Of a stretch of DNA of 64,000 nucleotides, positions 18,024 to 27,511 are shown piece by piece. Numbering within the stretch: the first letter of the stretch is position 1; each line of letters starts with the position of its first letter. Below the pieces are notes generated by a model. The model ran no database searches and was not told where the DNA came from. It saw nothing but the letters and a program-made list of their open reading frames with translations. Source of the DNA: Halorubrum aidingense JCM 13560 (GTDB taxonomy: Archaea; Halobacteriota; Halobacteria; Halobacteriales; Haloferacaceae); contig NZ_AOJI01000026.1 of assembly GCF_000336995.1 (NCBI RefSeq), forward strand, positions 178,240 to 242,239, in the 5' to 3' direction. The position numbers were made by a program, and so were the translations under genes.

Positions 18024-18791
18024 CTACGACGTCGCCGACTGCGGCTCGTCCCCGTCGACGAGGAACGCGCCGAGAACATCCTCATCGGACGACTCTTTCG
18101 GGAGGACAGTCACGACGTCGTTCGGTCGGATCGTCGTGTCGTCGACCGGGTGGATGATCGACCCGTCGCGCTCGATCGACGTCACAATTGCCGTGCTCGA
18201 TAAGAGCCCGTCGGCGCGGGCCTCCGACGGTGAGAGACCGACGATCGGAGCATCGTCGGTGACGCACACCTCGACCACAGCGGTTCCGTCCGCTAGCGTG
18301 ACGGTGTCGGTGACCACCGACTGCCGGGCGTCGTCGGAGAGGAACCCCGAGTAGGGGGTGTAAAGCTCCGTCTGGAGGAGCTCTTCGTCCTCGATACGGA
18401 TATCGAGTCCAGATATCGTCCTCGCGATCTCCCTGAGATCGCTCGTTTCCTCACCGACCGCGACGATCTGGAGGTCCCGTCGACCCGCCATCAGCACCCT
18501 GACGTTGATCACGCCGGGTATCGACCGCGCCGCCAGCGCCAGGCGTTCGCGCTCGTCGGCCGGGACGGTGCACATAAATACGGAGGTGAGCCGGCCATCA
18601 GCCTGCTCGAAATCGATAATCGCCGTGTACCCGCGGATGACACCCGCCTCCTCGAGACGTTCGATGCGGTTTCGGATCGTCCCCGCAGACACGTTCAAAT
18701 CCTCGGCGATCATCGGGGCCGACGTGTTTCGCGCATCAGACGTCAACGCGTGGAGAATCCGTCGATCAATCTCGTCGAGATGGTGGCTCAT
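18024..18791 (-). CDS. Lrp/AsnC regulator fused to a TrkA-C (RCK_C) domain
   Basis: The 255 aa combine an AsnC helix-turn-helix (residues about 3-60, DEIDRRILHALTSDARN and AEDLNVSAGTIRNRIERLEEAGVI), a RAM-like middle (65-140) and a C-terminal TrkA-C domain (about 165-245). The last has the usual APIVGLSPSEARADGLLSSTAIVTSIERDG and IRPNDVVTVL. TrkA-C domains bind small ligands and usually gate transporters, so this protein probably links ligand sensing to transcription of the neighbouring permease. It lies just upstream of the UspA gene on the same strand (37 bp between CDSs). Confidence 0.9.
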   Translation of the reverse strand: MSHHLDEIDRRILHALTSDARNTSAPMIAEDLNVSAGTIRNRIERLEEAGVIRGYTAIIDFEQADGRLTSVFMCTVPADERERLALAARSIPGVINVRVLMAGRRDLQIVAVGEETSDLREIARTISGLDIRIEDEELLQTELYTPYSGFLSDDARQSVVTDTVTLADGTAVVEVCVTDDAPIVGLSPSEARADGLLSSTAIVTSIERDGSIIHPVDDTTIRPNDVVTVLPKESSDEDVLGAFLVDGDEPQSATS

Positions 18792-19265
18792 GACCACCTC
18801 CGCGGCCGTGGACCGGCGCGGGAGCTTCGGCGGCGACCGGCGGCTCGGATTCGAACCGTCGTGTGGGCGCACGATCCGCTTATTTTCATAGGTGAGACTA
18901 CCCACCGGATCGTAATATGGCTTACTCACAGAGTTCTCGGACTCGGCTTCTCGCCCCGCCGCAGGGGAATTCGACGAGGTAGCGAGCCGCTCGATGCGGT
19001 CCGAGATCACCCACAGGGACACCGCCGACCGGCGGGCGGACGCCCTCGCGAACACCGCGGCGACCAGCCCCCGGATGGGAAGCGCCGGTGTCGGCGCGCT
19101 CAAACGGGTGCGATCGGCCCGGTCAACGAGGAAGCGATCTCGAGGGGCCTCGATCGACTCGATCGTGAGCCGATCCGCGAGCGGCTCCGCTCGAGGAAAG
19201 AATAAATATGGTGCGGACCGCCGCGGACCGCACCGAAAACGCGGGCGCCGAATCGCAGCCGTTCG
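18792..19265. other. 474-bp intergenic region between secY and the Lrp/TrkA-C gene
   Basis: Both flanking genes are on the minus strand, so this holds the 3' end of the ribosomal operon and the promoter of the regulator. A minus-strand GAAAATAAG box near 18880-18890 could be a promoter with a leader of about 60 nt. A minus-strand TTTATTC lies near 19200-19207 next to the secY stop. An open frame here is in phase with the regulator (TTG at 19103) but has unconvincing composition. I call no gene. Confidence 0.5.
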
Positions 19266-20741
19266 CTACTCGTTGCCGAACATCTGGCGCATCATCGGAT
19301 GCATCTCCATCAGCTGCTCTTCGGCGATCTCCTCGTACAGCTTGTACGTGATGGAGACCGCGAGCAGCAGTCCGGTCCCGGAGACCTGTCCGATGGTGCC
19401 GAGCAGGTTCGCGAGGACGGCGAGCAGCCCGACGAGGGCACCGCCGATGACGGTCACCTGCGGGATGTACCGCTCCATGACCTTCTCGACGACCTGCGGG
19501 TTCCGGCGGAAGCCAGGGATCTGCATTCCGGATCCCTGAATCTGTTTGGCGGTCGCTTCGGGACCCATCCCGGTGGTTTCGACCCAGAAGATCGCGAAGA
19601 TCGCCCCGCCAACGACCATGAACGTCAGGTCGATGACGAGCCGAACCGCGATCATCCACGGCTCAACCGACGCCGGGATCTCACCGAGGAACCACATCCA
19701 CTCCGTCCGCGACTGGATCGGGTTCAGGTAGTAGAACAGCCCGGAGATGGGCTGTCCCTGTTCGCTGTACGTCCCGAGCCATCCCGGCATCCCCGCCCAC
19801 TGCGAGGAGAGGATCTGTCCGAGGAACTGAACGTTCGCCTGCAGCGCGCGAACGAGGATCATCGGCAGGACGGACGCGTAGATGAGCTTTACCGGGAAGC
19901 GTCCGCGCGCACCCTTCACACGAGCGTGCGACAGCGGGATCTCGACGCGGACGGACTCCGCGTACACGACGATCCCGAAGATGAACACGGTCGTGAACAG
20001 CGCGAGGATATTCCCCGGATCGAACAGGAGGTTCTGAAGCCCCTCGGCCGTGAACGGCGACAGCGACACCGGAACGTCGCCAAAGATGAGCCCGTACCAG
20101 CTCGCGAAGAAGCCGGACGCGCCGAGCGCCGAGAAGCTGAAGAACCCGCCGACGATCTGCTGGCTCACCGCGGCGATGATGAACAGACCGACACCGGAGC
20201 CGACGCCCCACTTGCTCACGATCTCGTCCATGAACAGAAGGAGGACGCCACCGATGAAGATCTGTACGAAGATCAGCGCCTCGACGCCAAACGTTCCGAT
20301 GCCGAGCGCCTGTCCGACAGCCGGATCCGCGGGCAGGAACTCGCCGGTGAACACCATCGGCGCGGCCGTTAGCGCCGTGACGATGATCACCAGCAGCTTC
20401 TGGAGGCCCTGGTACAGGACCTGATCGCGCGGGTCATCGGTGTCGAGCCCCAGCAGATTCGCACCGCCCAACAGCTGGAGGACGATGGACGCCGTGACGA
20501 TCGGTCCGATACCGACCTGCAACAGCGAGCCGGACGAGCCGGCAAGCACCGACCGGAACTGTCCGAAGAAGTCCGACCCGCCGGTCGCCAACCCGAAGGG
20601 GTTGATATTGGTCAAGAAGAAGTAGACGATCAGGATACCGGCCGTCCACGTGAGCTTCCGTCGGAACGGAACGTGACCCGCGGGTCGTTCCACGACGGGC
20701 ATCCGCGTGAGCACCGGTTCGGCGACCTCCTTCCAACTCAT
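19266..20741 (-). CDS. secY: Preprotein translocase subunit SecY
   Basis: Central pore of the Sec61/SecYEG translocon in the cytoplasmic membrane. The 491 aa have ten predicted helices; conserved parts visible are the N-terminal VLTRMPVVERP, the plug/helix-2 region, PFGLATGGSDFFGQ near helix 2, and the C-terminal IPQVTVIGGALVGLLAVLANLLG. Loops are enlarged compared with Methanocaldococcus SecY, as usual in haloarchaea. It is the last gene of the ribosomal operon, 2 bp after L15. Confidence 0.97.
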   Translation of the reverse strand: MSWKEVAEPVLTRMPVVERPAGHVPFRRKLTWTAGILIVYFFLTNINPFGLATGGSDFFGQFRSVLAGSSGSLLQVGIGPIVTASIVLQLLGGANLLGLDTDDPRDQVLYQGLQKLLVIIVTALTAAPMVFTGEFLPADPAVGQALGIGTFGVEALIFVQIFIGGVLLLFMDEIVSKWGVGSGVGLFIIAAVSQQIVGGFFSFSALGASGFFASWYGLIFGDVPVSLSPFTAEGLQNLLFDPGNILALFTTVFIFGIVVYAESVRVEIPLSHARVKGARGRFPVKLIYASVLPMILVRALQANVQFLGQILSSQWAGMPGWLGTYSEQGQPISGLFYYLNPIQSRTEWMWFLGEIPASVEPWMIAVRLVIDLTFMVVGGAIFAIFWVETTGMGPEATAKQIQGSGMQIPGFRRNPQVVEKVMERYIPQVTVIGGALVGLLAVLANLLGTIGQVSGTGLLLAVSITYKLYEEIAEEQLMEMHPMMRQMFGNE

Positions 20742-20743
20742 CG

Positions 20744-21241
20744 TTACGCCTCGTTATTTTCGTCGTCCGAGTCGGTTTCGGCTTCCGAAGCGGCTTCTTC
20801 GGCGCGCTCGGAGAGCGTCGCCTCGCCGCCGGCCTCCTCGATGAGCTCGACCGCACCGGCAGTGAACGCATCGGCCGTGACGCGGAGCTCGCGACGGACC
20901 TGTCCGCCACCGAGCACCTTCACGACGTCGGCGTCGTAGCCGTCGTCCACGACGTCGCGCGCGTCGATAACGTACGCGTCGCCGTCTTCCGTCGCGAGGT
21001 CGTCGGCAGCGTACAGCGCCGCGTCCTCGTCGAGCTTCTGGACCTTGACCTCGAGGACCTCAGTCTTGGAGTCCGCGGGGCGTTTGAACCCGTACTTACC
21101 GAGCGGGCCGTAGTTGTGGAACTCGTGTTTCGCGCGACCCGCGGCACCGCGACCGCCGCGGTGGCCGGCGCCGCGCCGATTCTTGTGCGTACCGCCGCCG
21201 TGCGTCCGGGATCCGCGCTGTCGACGTTTCTTGCTCGTCAT
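20744..21241 (-). CDS. rpl15: Ribosomal protein uL15
   Basis: Large-subunit protein, 165 aa. The basic Gly-rich N-terminus (GSRTHGGGTHKNRRGAGHRGGRG) threads into 23S rRNA and is diagnostic. An L15/L18e fold follows (about 55-140), and then an acidic haloarchaeal tail rich in E and D. Its ATG overlaps the L30 stop (ATGA-type overlap). Confidence 0.96.
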   Translation of the reverse strand: MTSKKRRQRGSRTHGGGTHKNRRGAGHRGGRGAAGRAKHEFHNYGPLGKYGFKRPADSKTEVLEVKVQKLDEDAALYAADDLATEDGDAYVIDARDVVDDGYDADVVKVLGGGQVRRELRVTADAFTAGAVELIEEAGGEATLSERAEEAASEAETDSDDENNEA

Positions 21242-21702
21242 CGCATTGCCTCCAGGAGACTGTCGATCTCCGCCGTCGTGTGGCGACCGAGTTCACCGCC
21301 CTCGATCACCGGGTGCTTGATACCGTCGTGACCGCCGCGGGGCGCGTGGAGTCGCAGCGTCGGGGAGAGCCCCTGCTCGCGCAGGGTCGTCTCTTCCGCG
21401 ACGAGCGCCTCGGCCAGCGCCTCGAGGTCGGCGTAGTCGGTGTTGTCGTCGATCCACTCGTCGTCGATATCGGCGGAGCCTTCGAGGGGCTCGCCGCGTC
21501 GCGCGACAGTGGTCGCGACGGCGTCGACGCTCGGTTCCCCGAACGCGACGACGTCGTTGACCTTCGTGATCATGCCGCGGTACGAGTCCGTCTCCGGGAC
21601 GAACGTCGCGTGGTTGACGCGCCCGATGTTCAGCATGTCGAGCGTGTCCTCGACGCCGTATTCGAGGTTCACGTCGCCGCGGAGCTGCACGATCGCTTGC
21701 AT
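21238..21702 (-). CDS. rpl30: Ribosomal protein uL30
   Basis: Large-subunit protein, 154 aa, the long archaeal form. The ferredoxin-like core ([35 protein letters not shown]) is followed by the archaeal C-terminal extension with RLHAPRGGHDGIKHPVIEGGELG. The ATG at 21702 is preceded directly by an in-frame GTG; MQAIVQ is the usual archaeal start. The start overlaps the S5 stop. Confidence 0.95.
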   Translation of the reverse strand: MQAIVQLRGDVNLEYGVEDTLDMLNIGRVNHATFVPETDSYRGMITKVNDVVAFGEPSVDAVATTVARRGEPLEGSADIDDEWIDDNTDYADLEALAEALVAEETTLREQGLSPTLRLHAPRGGHDGIKHPVIEGGELGRHTTAEIDSLLEAMR

Positions 21703-22349
21703 CACTTGCTCACCTCGTCGTAGTGGACCTCACGCGCGTGCTGGGGGGTGCGGGACTGCGCCGCGTTCTCCAGGGCGTTGAACGTCGCTTTCGCGAGGTT
21801 CACCGTCGTCCGCGTGTTGCCGTCGGAGTTCGTCCAAGCGTCCTCGACGCCGGCGAGCTCCAGGATGTTGCGGACCGTCTCCGCGGCCGCGAGACCGAGC
21901 CCCTGCGGGGCGGGCTTGATCTCGACGGTGACGGAGCCGGCCTTCCCCTCTGCCGTCCGAGTCAGGGAGTTCGTGCCGCCGGGCTGGTCCTCCCACGACC
22001 CCGAGCCGCGGTCGACCTTGATGATGTTCAGCTTCGCGACGTCGATGGCCTTCTGGATCGCACCGCCGACCTGATCGTCGCGGGCCTGCGCGTAGCCGAG
22101 GTAGCCGTCGCGGTTCCCCACGGCGACCACACAGCGGAACTTCACGCGGCGACCGGAGTCGGTCATGCGCTGGACCATGTTGATGTCCAGCACTTCGTCT
22201 TCGAGCCCCGGGAGGAGCTGGTCGACGATCTCCGCCTCCTTCAGCGGGAGGCCGGAGTCGAGCGCCTGTTCCATCGACGAGATGTCGCCGTCCTGTACCT
22301 TGCGGCCGAGTCGCGTCCGCGGTTCCCAGCCGTCGTTGTGTCTACTCAT
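21702..22349 (-). CDS. rps5: Ribosomal protein uS5
   Basis: Small-subunit protein at the mRNA entry, 215 aa. It has the double-stranded-RNA-binding-like segment [36 protein letters not shown] and the C-terminal domain [25 protein letters not shown]. The ATG ([21 protein letters not shown]) lies 8 nt inside the end of L18, so translation is probably coupled. Confidence 0.96.
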   Translation of the reverse strand: MSRHNDGWEPRTRLGRKVQDGDISSMEQALDSGLPLKEAEIVDQLLPGLEDEVLDINMVQRMTDSGRRVKFRCVVAVGNRDGYLGYAQARDDQVGGAIQKAIDVAKLNIIKVDRGSGSWEDQPGGTNSLTRTAEGKAGSVTVEIKPAPQGLGLAAAETVRNILELAGVEDAWTNSDGNTRTTVNLAKATFNALENAAQSRTPQHAREVHYDEVSK

Positions 22350-22899
22350 GGTCCTCCTGGATCGTGGTGAGCACGTCGTCGAAGTGCTCGGGTAGGTCGG
22401 CCGCGTCGAAATCGCCGCTGTAGAGCGGCTCGTCGAGCTGCTCGGCGTACGCGGCGATGTGCTCGCCACGCGTGCGCGACCAGTCGGCCAGCACGTCGTC
22501 GTTGTGCGGGATTTCGAGGCCGGCGTCGATCGCTCCTTCCTGTACTGCGAACGTCTTGTTGCCGGGCGTCGCCGTGTTGAGCCCGATGTCGAGGACGGCC
22601 TCGTCGAGGCCGGCGTCGACGGCGCGGGCGCCCGCGAGGTACCCCGTGAGGTACGCGCTGGGGAGGTTGCCCGTGGGGGCGTCCCAGCCGTACTCCGCGA
22701 GGTCCTCGCTGGAGGCAGCCGCGTGGGTCTCATCGCCGTCGGGTCCGGGAGTTACCAGCTGCGCCCTGACGTGAGCGTTGCTCACCCGGGCGACCAGGCG
22801 AGGCTTGCCCGATTTCAGCAGGCGCAACCTCTGATGGTAATCCGTTCGGACCTCACGGCGGCGCCGCATCGGCACCTTGTATCGTGGTCCTGTCGCCAT
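22342..22899 (-). CDS. rpl18: Ribosomal protein uL18
   Basis: Binds 5S rRNA in the central protuberance. The 185 aa begin with [25 protein letters not shown], the archaeal/eukaryal L18 (L5e-type) N-terminus, followed by the alpha/beta core with [17 protein letters not shown]. The C-terminus is acidic. The start overlaps the L19e stop by one base. Confidence 0.95.
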   Translation of the reverse strand: MATGPRYKVPMRRRREVRTDYHQRLRLLKSGKPRLVARVSNAHVRAQLVTPGPDGDETHAAASSEDLAEYGWDAPTGNLPSAYLTGYLAGARAVDAGLDEAVLDIGLNTATPGNKTFAVQEGAIDAGLEIPHNDDVLADWSRTRGEHIAAYAEQLDEPLYSGDFDAADLPEHFDDVLTTIQEDHE

Positions 22900-23360
22900 T
22901 AGTTCGTCACCTCGTAACCGTACTGCGTCTGGATGTACGCCTCCAGCCGGGCGACGTCCTCGAACTCGCCACCGCTCGCTTTGTTGTACAGCGTGCGGTA
23001 CTCGGTGGCGTCGAGCACGTCAGCCTCGTCGCGGAGTTCCTTCAGGCGGGCGCGCTGCGCGCGGATCCGCGCCTTCCAGTCGTCTTTGGTGTTCTGCCGT
23101 GCACCGGACTTCCCCTTCCGGGTCCCGGCGCCGGACTTGTGACCGTACGAGCGCTTTTCGGCGCGCTCGCGGGCTCGACCGCGGGAGTTCGTCTTCGCGT
23201 CCTTCGCGCGGATCGTTCCCTGATCGATGAGTTCGCGAACGTCCTCGCGGGTGATCGCGTCCTCGATCTCCTCCTGTGCCTCGGGGTCGAGCCAGACGCG
23301 GCCCTTGCCGACGTCCAGCTCGTCCGCTGCGAGCCGCTTTTGTGCCTTCAGGTCACTCAT
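22899..23360 (-). CDS. rpl19e: Ribosomal protein eL19
   Basis: Archaeal/eukaryal-specific large-subunit protein, 153 aa. The start [26 protein letters not shown] is diagnostic. It is followed by the basic central helix ([26 protein letters not shown]) that runs along 23S rRNA, and a helical tail. The ATG lies within the last codons of L32e (8-nt overlap). Confidence 0.96.
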   Translation of the reverse strand: MSDLKAQKRLAADELDVGKGRVWLDPEAQEEIEDAITREDVRELIDQGTIRAKDAKTNSRGRARERAEKRSYGHKSGAGTRKGKSGARQNTKDDWKARIRAQRARLKELRDEADVLDATEYRTLYNKASGGEFEDVARLEAYIQTQYGYEVTN

Positions 23361-24066
23361 CGTTGTCGACCTCCACTTCGACGTAGGTCGGGTTCAGCAC
23401 GCGAATCTCGCGCTCTTCCGCCTCGTCTTCGATCAGTTCGCGCTTGCGGCCGCCGACGGAGCCGGCGATCCGCACCGCCTGCGTGTCCCCGTCGACGCCC
23501 TCGAGGTCGTCCGTGTTGTGCACGTGGACTTCCTCGAAGCCGCTCGGGTGCAGGTCGCGCGACGCCGTCGGCGAACGGAAGCCCGCCTCGACGACGGGTC
23601 CCTTGGCCTTCATGCGCCGGCGCTGCTTGGAGAGCCCGCCGCGCGGCTTGCGCCACGACGTCGGGATGCGCTTTTTCTTGTGGTAATCCTGCCGGTTGAA
23701 CTGGGGCTTCCCCTCGCGGTGCTTCTGTGCGAGCGCGCGAGCGGTTTCGTCGTCCAGTTCCGGCGTCTTATCGGCGTGACCACGGGGGCGAAGCTCCGTC
23801 TCGACGTCCTCGTCGGCGTCGGCCTCGTCGGCCTCTTCCTCCTCGTCCGTCTCGTCTTCGATCTCCGCGTCCGCCTCCTCGTCGACCTCCAGACCGCCGA
23901 CGTCGGCTTTGATACGCGCAGCGAGCGCGTTCCCGACGCCGTCGACCTCGGAGAGCTCCGACTGGGAGGCGGCCTTCACGTCCTCGACCGTCTCGTAGCC
24001 GGCCTCGCGAAGGGCGTCCGCCTTCGAGGGACCGACACCGCTGATGTCTTCGAGTTCTTCGGCCAT
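23353..24066 (-). CDS. rpl32e: Ribosomal protein eL32 with N-terminal HhH domain
   Basis: The 237 aa contain three parts. The first is a helix-hairpin-helix domain (about 1-60, [25 protein letters not shown]). The second is a very acidic linker (about 70-95, runs of E, D and A). The third is the conserved eL32 core (about 110-237), with [21 protein letters not shown]. The HhH-acidic extension is the known haloarchaeal form of the protein; the core alone is about 130 aa. It lies 3 bp after the L6 stop. Confidence 0.95.
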   Translation of the reverse strand: MAEELEDISGVGPSKADALREAGYETVEDVKAASQSELSEVDGVGNALAARIKADVGGLEVDEEADAEIEDETDEEEEADEADADEDVETELRPRGHADKTPELDDETARALAQKHREGKPQFNRQDYHKKKRIPTSWRKPRGGLSKQRRRMKAKGPVVEAGFRSPTASRDLHPSGFEEVHVHNTDDLEGVDGDTQAVRIAGSVGGRKRELIEDEAEEREIRVLNPTYVEVEVDNDE

Positions 24067-24069
24067 GTG

Positions 24070-24603
24070 TTAGGCACCTCCGGTGGGTTTCTCGACGATG
24101 TACACGCCGTCCTGGAAGACACGCGTGTCCTTGTCGGTCACCTTCGTCAGCTGTTCGATGTCGGCGGCGGTCTGCCCGACGGCCTCCTTGTCGGAGCCCG
24201 AAAGCGTGACCGTCTCGCCGTCGACCTGTACGTCCGTGTCCCCGCGGATCGGGGTGCGTCGCTGCGCGCGCTCGCCGAGGAAGTTCTCGATGACGACCTC
24301 GTCGCCCTCCACGGACACCTGCATCGGGAAGTGGGCGTAGTACACTTCCATCGTGTACTCCCATCCGTCGGTGACGCCGTGGATCATGTTGGCGACGTGG
24401 CTCTCGAAGGTGCCAACCGTGGCGTTCGTCTTCGCGTCCTCGTTCTCGGAGGCGATAGCGACGACACCGTCTTCGACCGTGACCTCGATGTCGGGGTACC
24501 AGAGGCGTCGCGTAACGCTTCCGTTGGGACCCTCGACGGTGAGTTCGAGGTGGTCGGTCTCGGCGGAGACGTCGTCCGGAATTTCGATTTCGACTCTGTT
24601 CAT
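24070..24603 (-). CDS. rpl6: Ribosomal protein uL6
   Basis: Large-subunit protein near the sarcin-ricin loop, 177 aa with two copies of the L6 fold. Diagnostic stretches are LELTVEGPNGSVTRRLWYPD in the first half, and HFPMQVSVEGDEVVIENFLGER then VTLSGSDKEAVGQTAADIEQL in the second. It lies 2 bp after S8. Confidence 0.96.
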   Translation of the reverse strand: MNRVEIEIPDDVSAETDHLELTVEGPNGSVTRRLWYPDIEVTVEDGVVAIASENEDAKTNATVGTFESHVANMIHGVTDGWEYTMEVYYAHFPMQVSVEGDEVVIENFLGERAQRRTPIRGDTDVQVDGETVTLSGSDKEAVGQTAADIEQLTKVTDKDTRVFQDGVYIVEKPTGGA

Positions 24604-24605
24604 TG

Positions 24606-24998
24606 TTAGTAGACGTATGCGATCACTTGGCCGCCGATGCCCTCTTCGCGGGCCTCGTAGTGGCTCATGACGCCGTGGCTCGTCGTGACGATGAGCGTCC
24701 CGTAGTCACGGGCGGGGAGGAATCGCTTCTCCCACTTCTCGAACTCGTCGGCCCCCGCGGAGTAGCGGGGCTTGACGGCGCCACATTCGTTGATCGCGCC
24801 TTTCAGTTCAACCTCGAACTTCCCGGCTTTCCCGTCGTCGACGTATTCGAAGCCGTCGACGTACCCGCGGTCGTAGAGGACCTCGAGGACGGAGCCGATG
24901 ATGTTGGAGGCGGGCTCAACCGTGTACGACAGGTGGCCAACGCTCTCGGCGTTGTCCATGCCGGCGAGTGCGTTGGTGAATGGATCGTTTCCTGTCAT
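24606..24998 (-). CDS. rps8: Ribosomal protein uS8
   Basis: Primary 16S rRNA-binding protein, 130 aa. The N-terminal [19 protein letters not shown] and the C-terminal signature [31 protein letters not shown] are diagnostic of archaeal S8. Two bp separate it from the S14 stop. Confidence 0.97.
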   Translation of the reverse strand: MTGNDPFTNALAGMDNAESVGHLSYTVEPASNIIGSVLEVLYDRGYVDGFEYVDDGKAGKFEVELKGAINECGAVKPRYSAGADEFEKWEKRFLPARDYGTLIVTTSHGVMSHYEAREEGIGGQVIAYVY

Positions 24999-25000
24999 GA

Positions 25001-25174
25001 TCAGCTGTACTTCTCAAATCCCATGTCTCGGGCGACTTCGCGGAAACACTGTCGACAGAGGTTGATGTCGTACTTGCCGACAAGCCCCTGCTCGCGGTCG
25101 CACCGCCGGCACGTGTGCCGGGAGTCGGTGCGTTTCGCCGCGTGTTCGCCCGTGTCGTTGTTCGCTTCGCTCAT
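25001..25174 (-). CDS. rps14: Ribosomal protein uS14, zinc-binding form
   Basis: The 57-aa protein ([20 protein letters not shown]...) carries the zinc site [13 protein letters not shown]...[17 protein letters not shown], two C-x2-C pairs separated by 14 residues, then the conserved GFEKYS end. It assembles into the head of the small subunit. The ATG overlaps the L5 stop (ATGA). Easily missed because of its length. Confidence 0.96.
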   Translation of the reverse strand: MSEANNDTGEHAAKRTDSRHTCRRCDREQGLVGKYDINLCRQCFREVARDMGFEKYS

Positions 25175-25695
25175 GCCGTTACCTCAACGTCGAAGTTCGT
25201 TTCGAGGAACGCAGCCGCGTCCTCGGCGGTCATCCGGTGTTTCGCCGGGATCGAGGCGGTCCCCTTGTCCCGTTTCGACACGCGGTAGCCGGGGCGGACG
25301 ATCGTCGTCGTCACGTCGAGCCCGTAGATACCGATGTTCGGGCTGTACTCCTGGCTCGGGAAGTCGGTGTGGTCTTCGACCCCGAAGCTCAGGTTACCCG
25401 TGTCGTCGAACTGGCTCTCGGCGATATCGACGAGTTCCAGTGCGGTCTCGAGGAACGCGTGTGCGTCCTCGCCCCGCAGCGTCACCTTGACACCGATCGG
25501 GTCGCCCTTGCGGATCCCGAACTCGGCGATGGTGCGCTTCGAGGTGGTCCGGACCGACTGCTGGCCCGTGATCTCCTCGATGATCTCCTCGGCGTCGGCG
25601 AGGGGTTCACCGCCCTGCCCGACGCCCATGTGGACGACGACCTTCTCGAGGTACGGTTCGCGCATCTCGTGAGCGGCGCTCTCGGATTCACTCAT
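25171..25695 (-). CDS. rpl5: Ribosomal protein uL5
   Basis: Binds 5S rRNA and contacts the P-site tRNA. The 174 aa include [20 protein letters not shown], the [14 protein letters not shown] strand, and the [25 protein letters not shown] loop. I start at ATG 25695 ([11 protein letters not shown]); an in-frame GTG at 25704 is less likely. The start overlaps the S4e stop by 8 nt. Confidence 0.96.
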   Translation of the reverse strand: MSESESAAHEMREPYLEKVVVHMGVGQGGEPLADAEEIIEEITGQQSVRTTSKRTIAEFGIRKGDPIGVKVTLRGEDAHAFLETALELVDIAESQFDDTGNLSFGVEDHTDFPSQEYSPNIGIYGLDVTTTIVRPGYRVSKRDKGTASIPAKHRMTAEDAAAFLETNFDVEVTA

Positions 25696-26413
25696 CCGAA
25701 TCACCCGTCTCGTCGGCGTCGTCGCCGGTGAAGTTCTCGTCGATGACGACGAGGTACTCCTCGACCGTCTCGTAGCCGTCGCCGTCGGCGGCGACGGACA
25801 CGGTGTTGGATCCGGACCCGAGCGTCACGTCGATGTCGTCAACTTCGCCGATGCGGCCGGCGTGCTGGCCGGCGACGGCGGTGACGAGCGCGCCCTCTTC
25901 GTACTCGAAGTGGGCGACGACCTCTTTCGACTCGTTGTCGATGATGATCGAGTCTTTGGTGTCGTACGGCGTGTCGGCGTCGACGCGGACGTTCGTCCCG
26001 TCGTGGAGCGTCAACTGGACGTCTCCGCCGGGGACGACGGCCTTGTTCGTGATCTTGCCGAGACGGCTTCCGGCGGCGTCCTCGTCGACGGGGGTCAGCG
26101 CGAGCCGACCGCCCTCGTCGGGGAAGACGCGGAAGAACTCGCCGCGCTCGGGGAACGCCACGATGTCGAACATCCCGATCGGACGCTGTTCGTCCGAGAT
26201 GGCGTCCCCGTTGACGAGGACCGAGTCGTTGTTCAGCGCGTAGCGCGCCTCCTTCGTCGAGTCGACGTAGCCGAGCACGTCCCGCAGCAGGACGACGAGC
26301 GGAACGCCCGCCTCACCGTGCGGGCCGGCGCCGGCCTTGACGGTGAACGTGTTCGTCTTTCGCTCGACCGGCCAGGAGTTCGGTACTGCCAGTCGCTTCT
26401 GATGTCGCGTCAT
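25688..26413 (-). CDS. rps4e: Ribosomal protein eS4
   Basis: Archaeal/eukaryal-specific small-subunit protein, 241 aa. Order visible: N-terminal [19 protein letters not shown], an S4-like RNA-binding domain ([33 protein letters not shown]), a central domain and a C-terminal KOW domain ([15 protein letters not shown]). The C-terminal tail is acidic. The start overlaps the L24 stop. Confidence 0.96.
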   Translation of the reverse strand: MTRHQKRLAVPNSWPVERKTNTFTVKAGAGPHGEAGVPLVVLLRDVLGYVDSTKEARYALNNDSVLVNGDAISDEQRPIGMFDIVAFPERGEFFRVFPDEGGRLALTPVDEDAAGSRLGKITNKAVVPGGDVQLTLHDGTNVRVDADTPYDTKDSIIIDNESKEVVAHFEYEEGALVTAVAGQHAGRIGEVDDIDVTLGSGSNTVSVAADGDGYETVEEYLVVIDENFTGDDADETGDSDE

Positions 26414-26766
26414 TCGTTATCCTCCTGGAGCCGCGCCTCTCGGCGGTCGTCTTCCAGGTCGAGATCGGTCACCCGGACGTTGCTCGCCGGAATCGGGCGG
26501 GGAACTTCCTCCCCGTCCGCCTTCTCGACGGTGACGTCCTCGACGGTGATCCGCTCTGCGGACAGGTCGACCGAAATGACTTCGGCCTCCGTGCCGGCCG
26601 CGTCGCCGCGAAGCACCTCGACGGTGTCGCCGGCGTTGACGCGGACGTTCCGCTGGTCGTACTCCTCGCGGAGGTCTTCCGTGAGCGTAGCCCGAACCTG
26701 GTTCTGCCGCTCGTGAAGCGGCGCGGTCTCCGACCGTTTTCGTTGTTTGCGTGGCTGTTTCGTCAT
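26410..26766 (-). CDS. rpl24: Ribosomal protein uL24
   Basis: Large-subunit assembly protein, 118 aa. It has the basic N-terminus [19 protein letters not shown] and the KOW motif [23 protein letters not shown], followed by a short acidic end. It lies 2 bp after L14. Confidence 0.96.
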   Translation of the reverse strand: MTKQPRKQRKRSETAPLHERQNQVRATLTEDLREEYDQRNVRVNAGDTVEVLRGDAAGTEAEVISVDLSAERITVEDVTVEKADGEEVPRPIPASNVRVTDLDLEDDRREARLQEDNE

Positions 26767-26768
26767 GA

Positions 26769-27167
26769 TTAGACGATCATCGTCGCGGTCGAGGCGATGC
26801 TCCCGAATCGTTCGGCAACCTCGCGAGCGACGGGGCCTTTGATCTCCGTGCCCCGCGGCTCCTCGAGGTCGTCGATGATGACGGCCGCGTTGTCCTCGAA
26901 CTTCACGCGCGTGCCGTTCGGACGGCGGATCGACTTGCGCTGGCGGACGACGACCGCCTCCAGCACCTGTCGCCGCATCTCCGGGGTCCCTTTCGTGACC
27001 GAGACGGTCACTTTGTCGCCGATACCTGCTTTCGGGTGGCGGTTCTTGGTGCCGGAGTAGCCGGCCACCGAGATTACCTTCAGCTCACGTGCGCCGGTGT
27101 TGTCGGCGCACGTGATAAGCGAGCCCTTCGAGAGCCCCTGCGTGACGTCGGCCTTGAGCGCCTCCAT
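26769..27167 (-). CDS. rpl14: Ribosomal protein uL14
   Basis: 132 aa, one of the most conserved large-subunit proteins; it forms an intersubunit bridge. Visible signatures are [44 protein letters not shown] and the C-terminal [14 protein letters not shown] 27167 is preceded directly by a GTG. The start overlaps the S17 stop by one base. Confidence 0.97.
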   Translation of the reverse strand: MEALKADVTQGLSKGSLITCADNTGARELKVISVAGYSGTKNRHPKAGIGDKVTVSVTKGTPEMRRQVLEAVVVRQRKSIRRPNGTRVKFEDNAAVIIDDLEEPRGTEIKGPVAREVAERFGSIASTATMIV

Positions 27168-27511
27168 CACTGATCACCCGACAGGTTCTCGACGACGACG
27201 TGGGACTTCGTCTTCGAGAGCGGTCGCGTCTCCGCGATTTTCACTTCGTCACCGACTTCGAGCGAGTCGAGCACGCCCGGCACGTGAGCCGGGATGCGCG
27301 AGCGACGCTTCATGTACCGGTCGTATTTCGGTACGAACACGTCGTATTCTCGCTCGACGATGACGGTCTTTTCCATATCCGTCGACACGACCGTTCCCTC
27401 ACGGGTCTGGCCGCGGACGGAGAGCTGCCCGTAAAACGGGCACTTCTCGTAGTCGTAATCCTCCGGGTTGTCTGGCTCCGGAGGCGTGGGTACGTCGATT
27501 CCTATCGCCAT
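27167..27511 (-). CDS. rps17: Ribosomal protein uS17
   Basis: Primary 16S-binding OB-fold protein, 114 aa. It shows [53 protein letters not shown] and [22 protein letters not shown], all diagnostic of archaeal S17. The ATG lies 10 nt inside the end of the Rpp29 gene. Confidence 0.96.
   Translation of the reverse strand: MAIGIDVPTPPEPDNPEDYDYEKCPFYGQLSVRGQTREGTVVSTDMEKTVIVEREYDVFVPKYDRYMKRRSRIPAHVPGVLDSLEVGDEVKIAETRPLSKTKSHVVVENLSGDQ

Noticed and set aside
18792..19103. N-terminal extension of the Lrp/TrkA-C gene to a TTG at 19103
   Set aside because: The conserved AsnC domain starts at the ATG 18791, and the extension has no domain similarity or normal codon use.
19299..20372. Long Asp/Glu/Arg/His-rich frame opposite secY
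   Set aside because: It is the complement of a secure secY gene. GC-rich third positions produce long antisense frames throughout the window (also opposite S3, FBPase and DinB).
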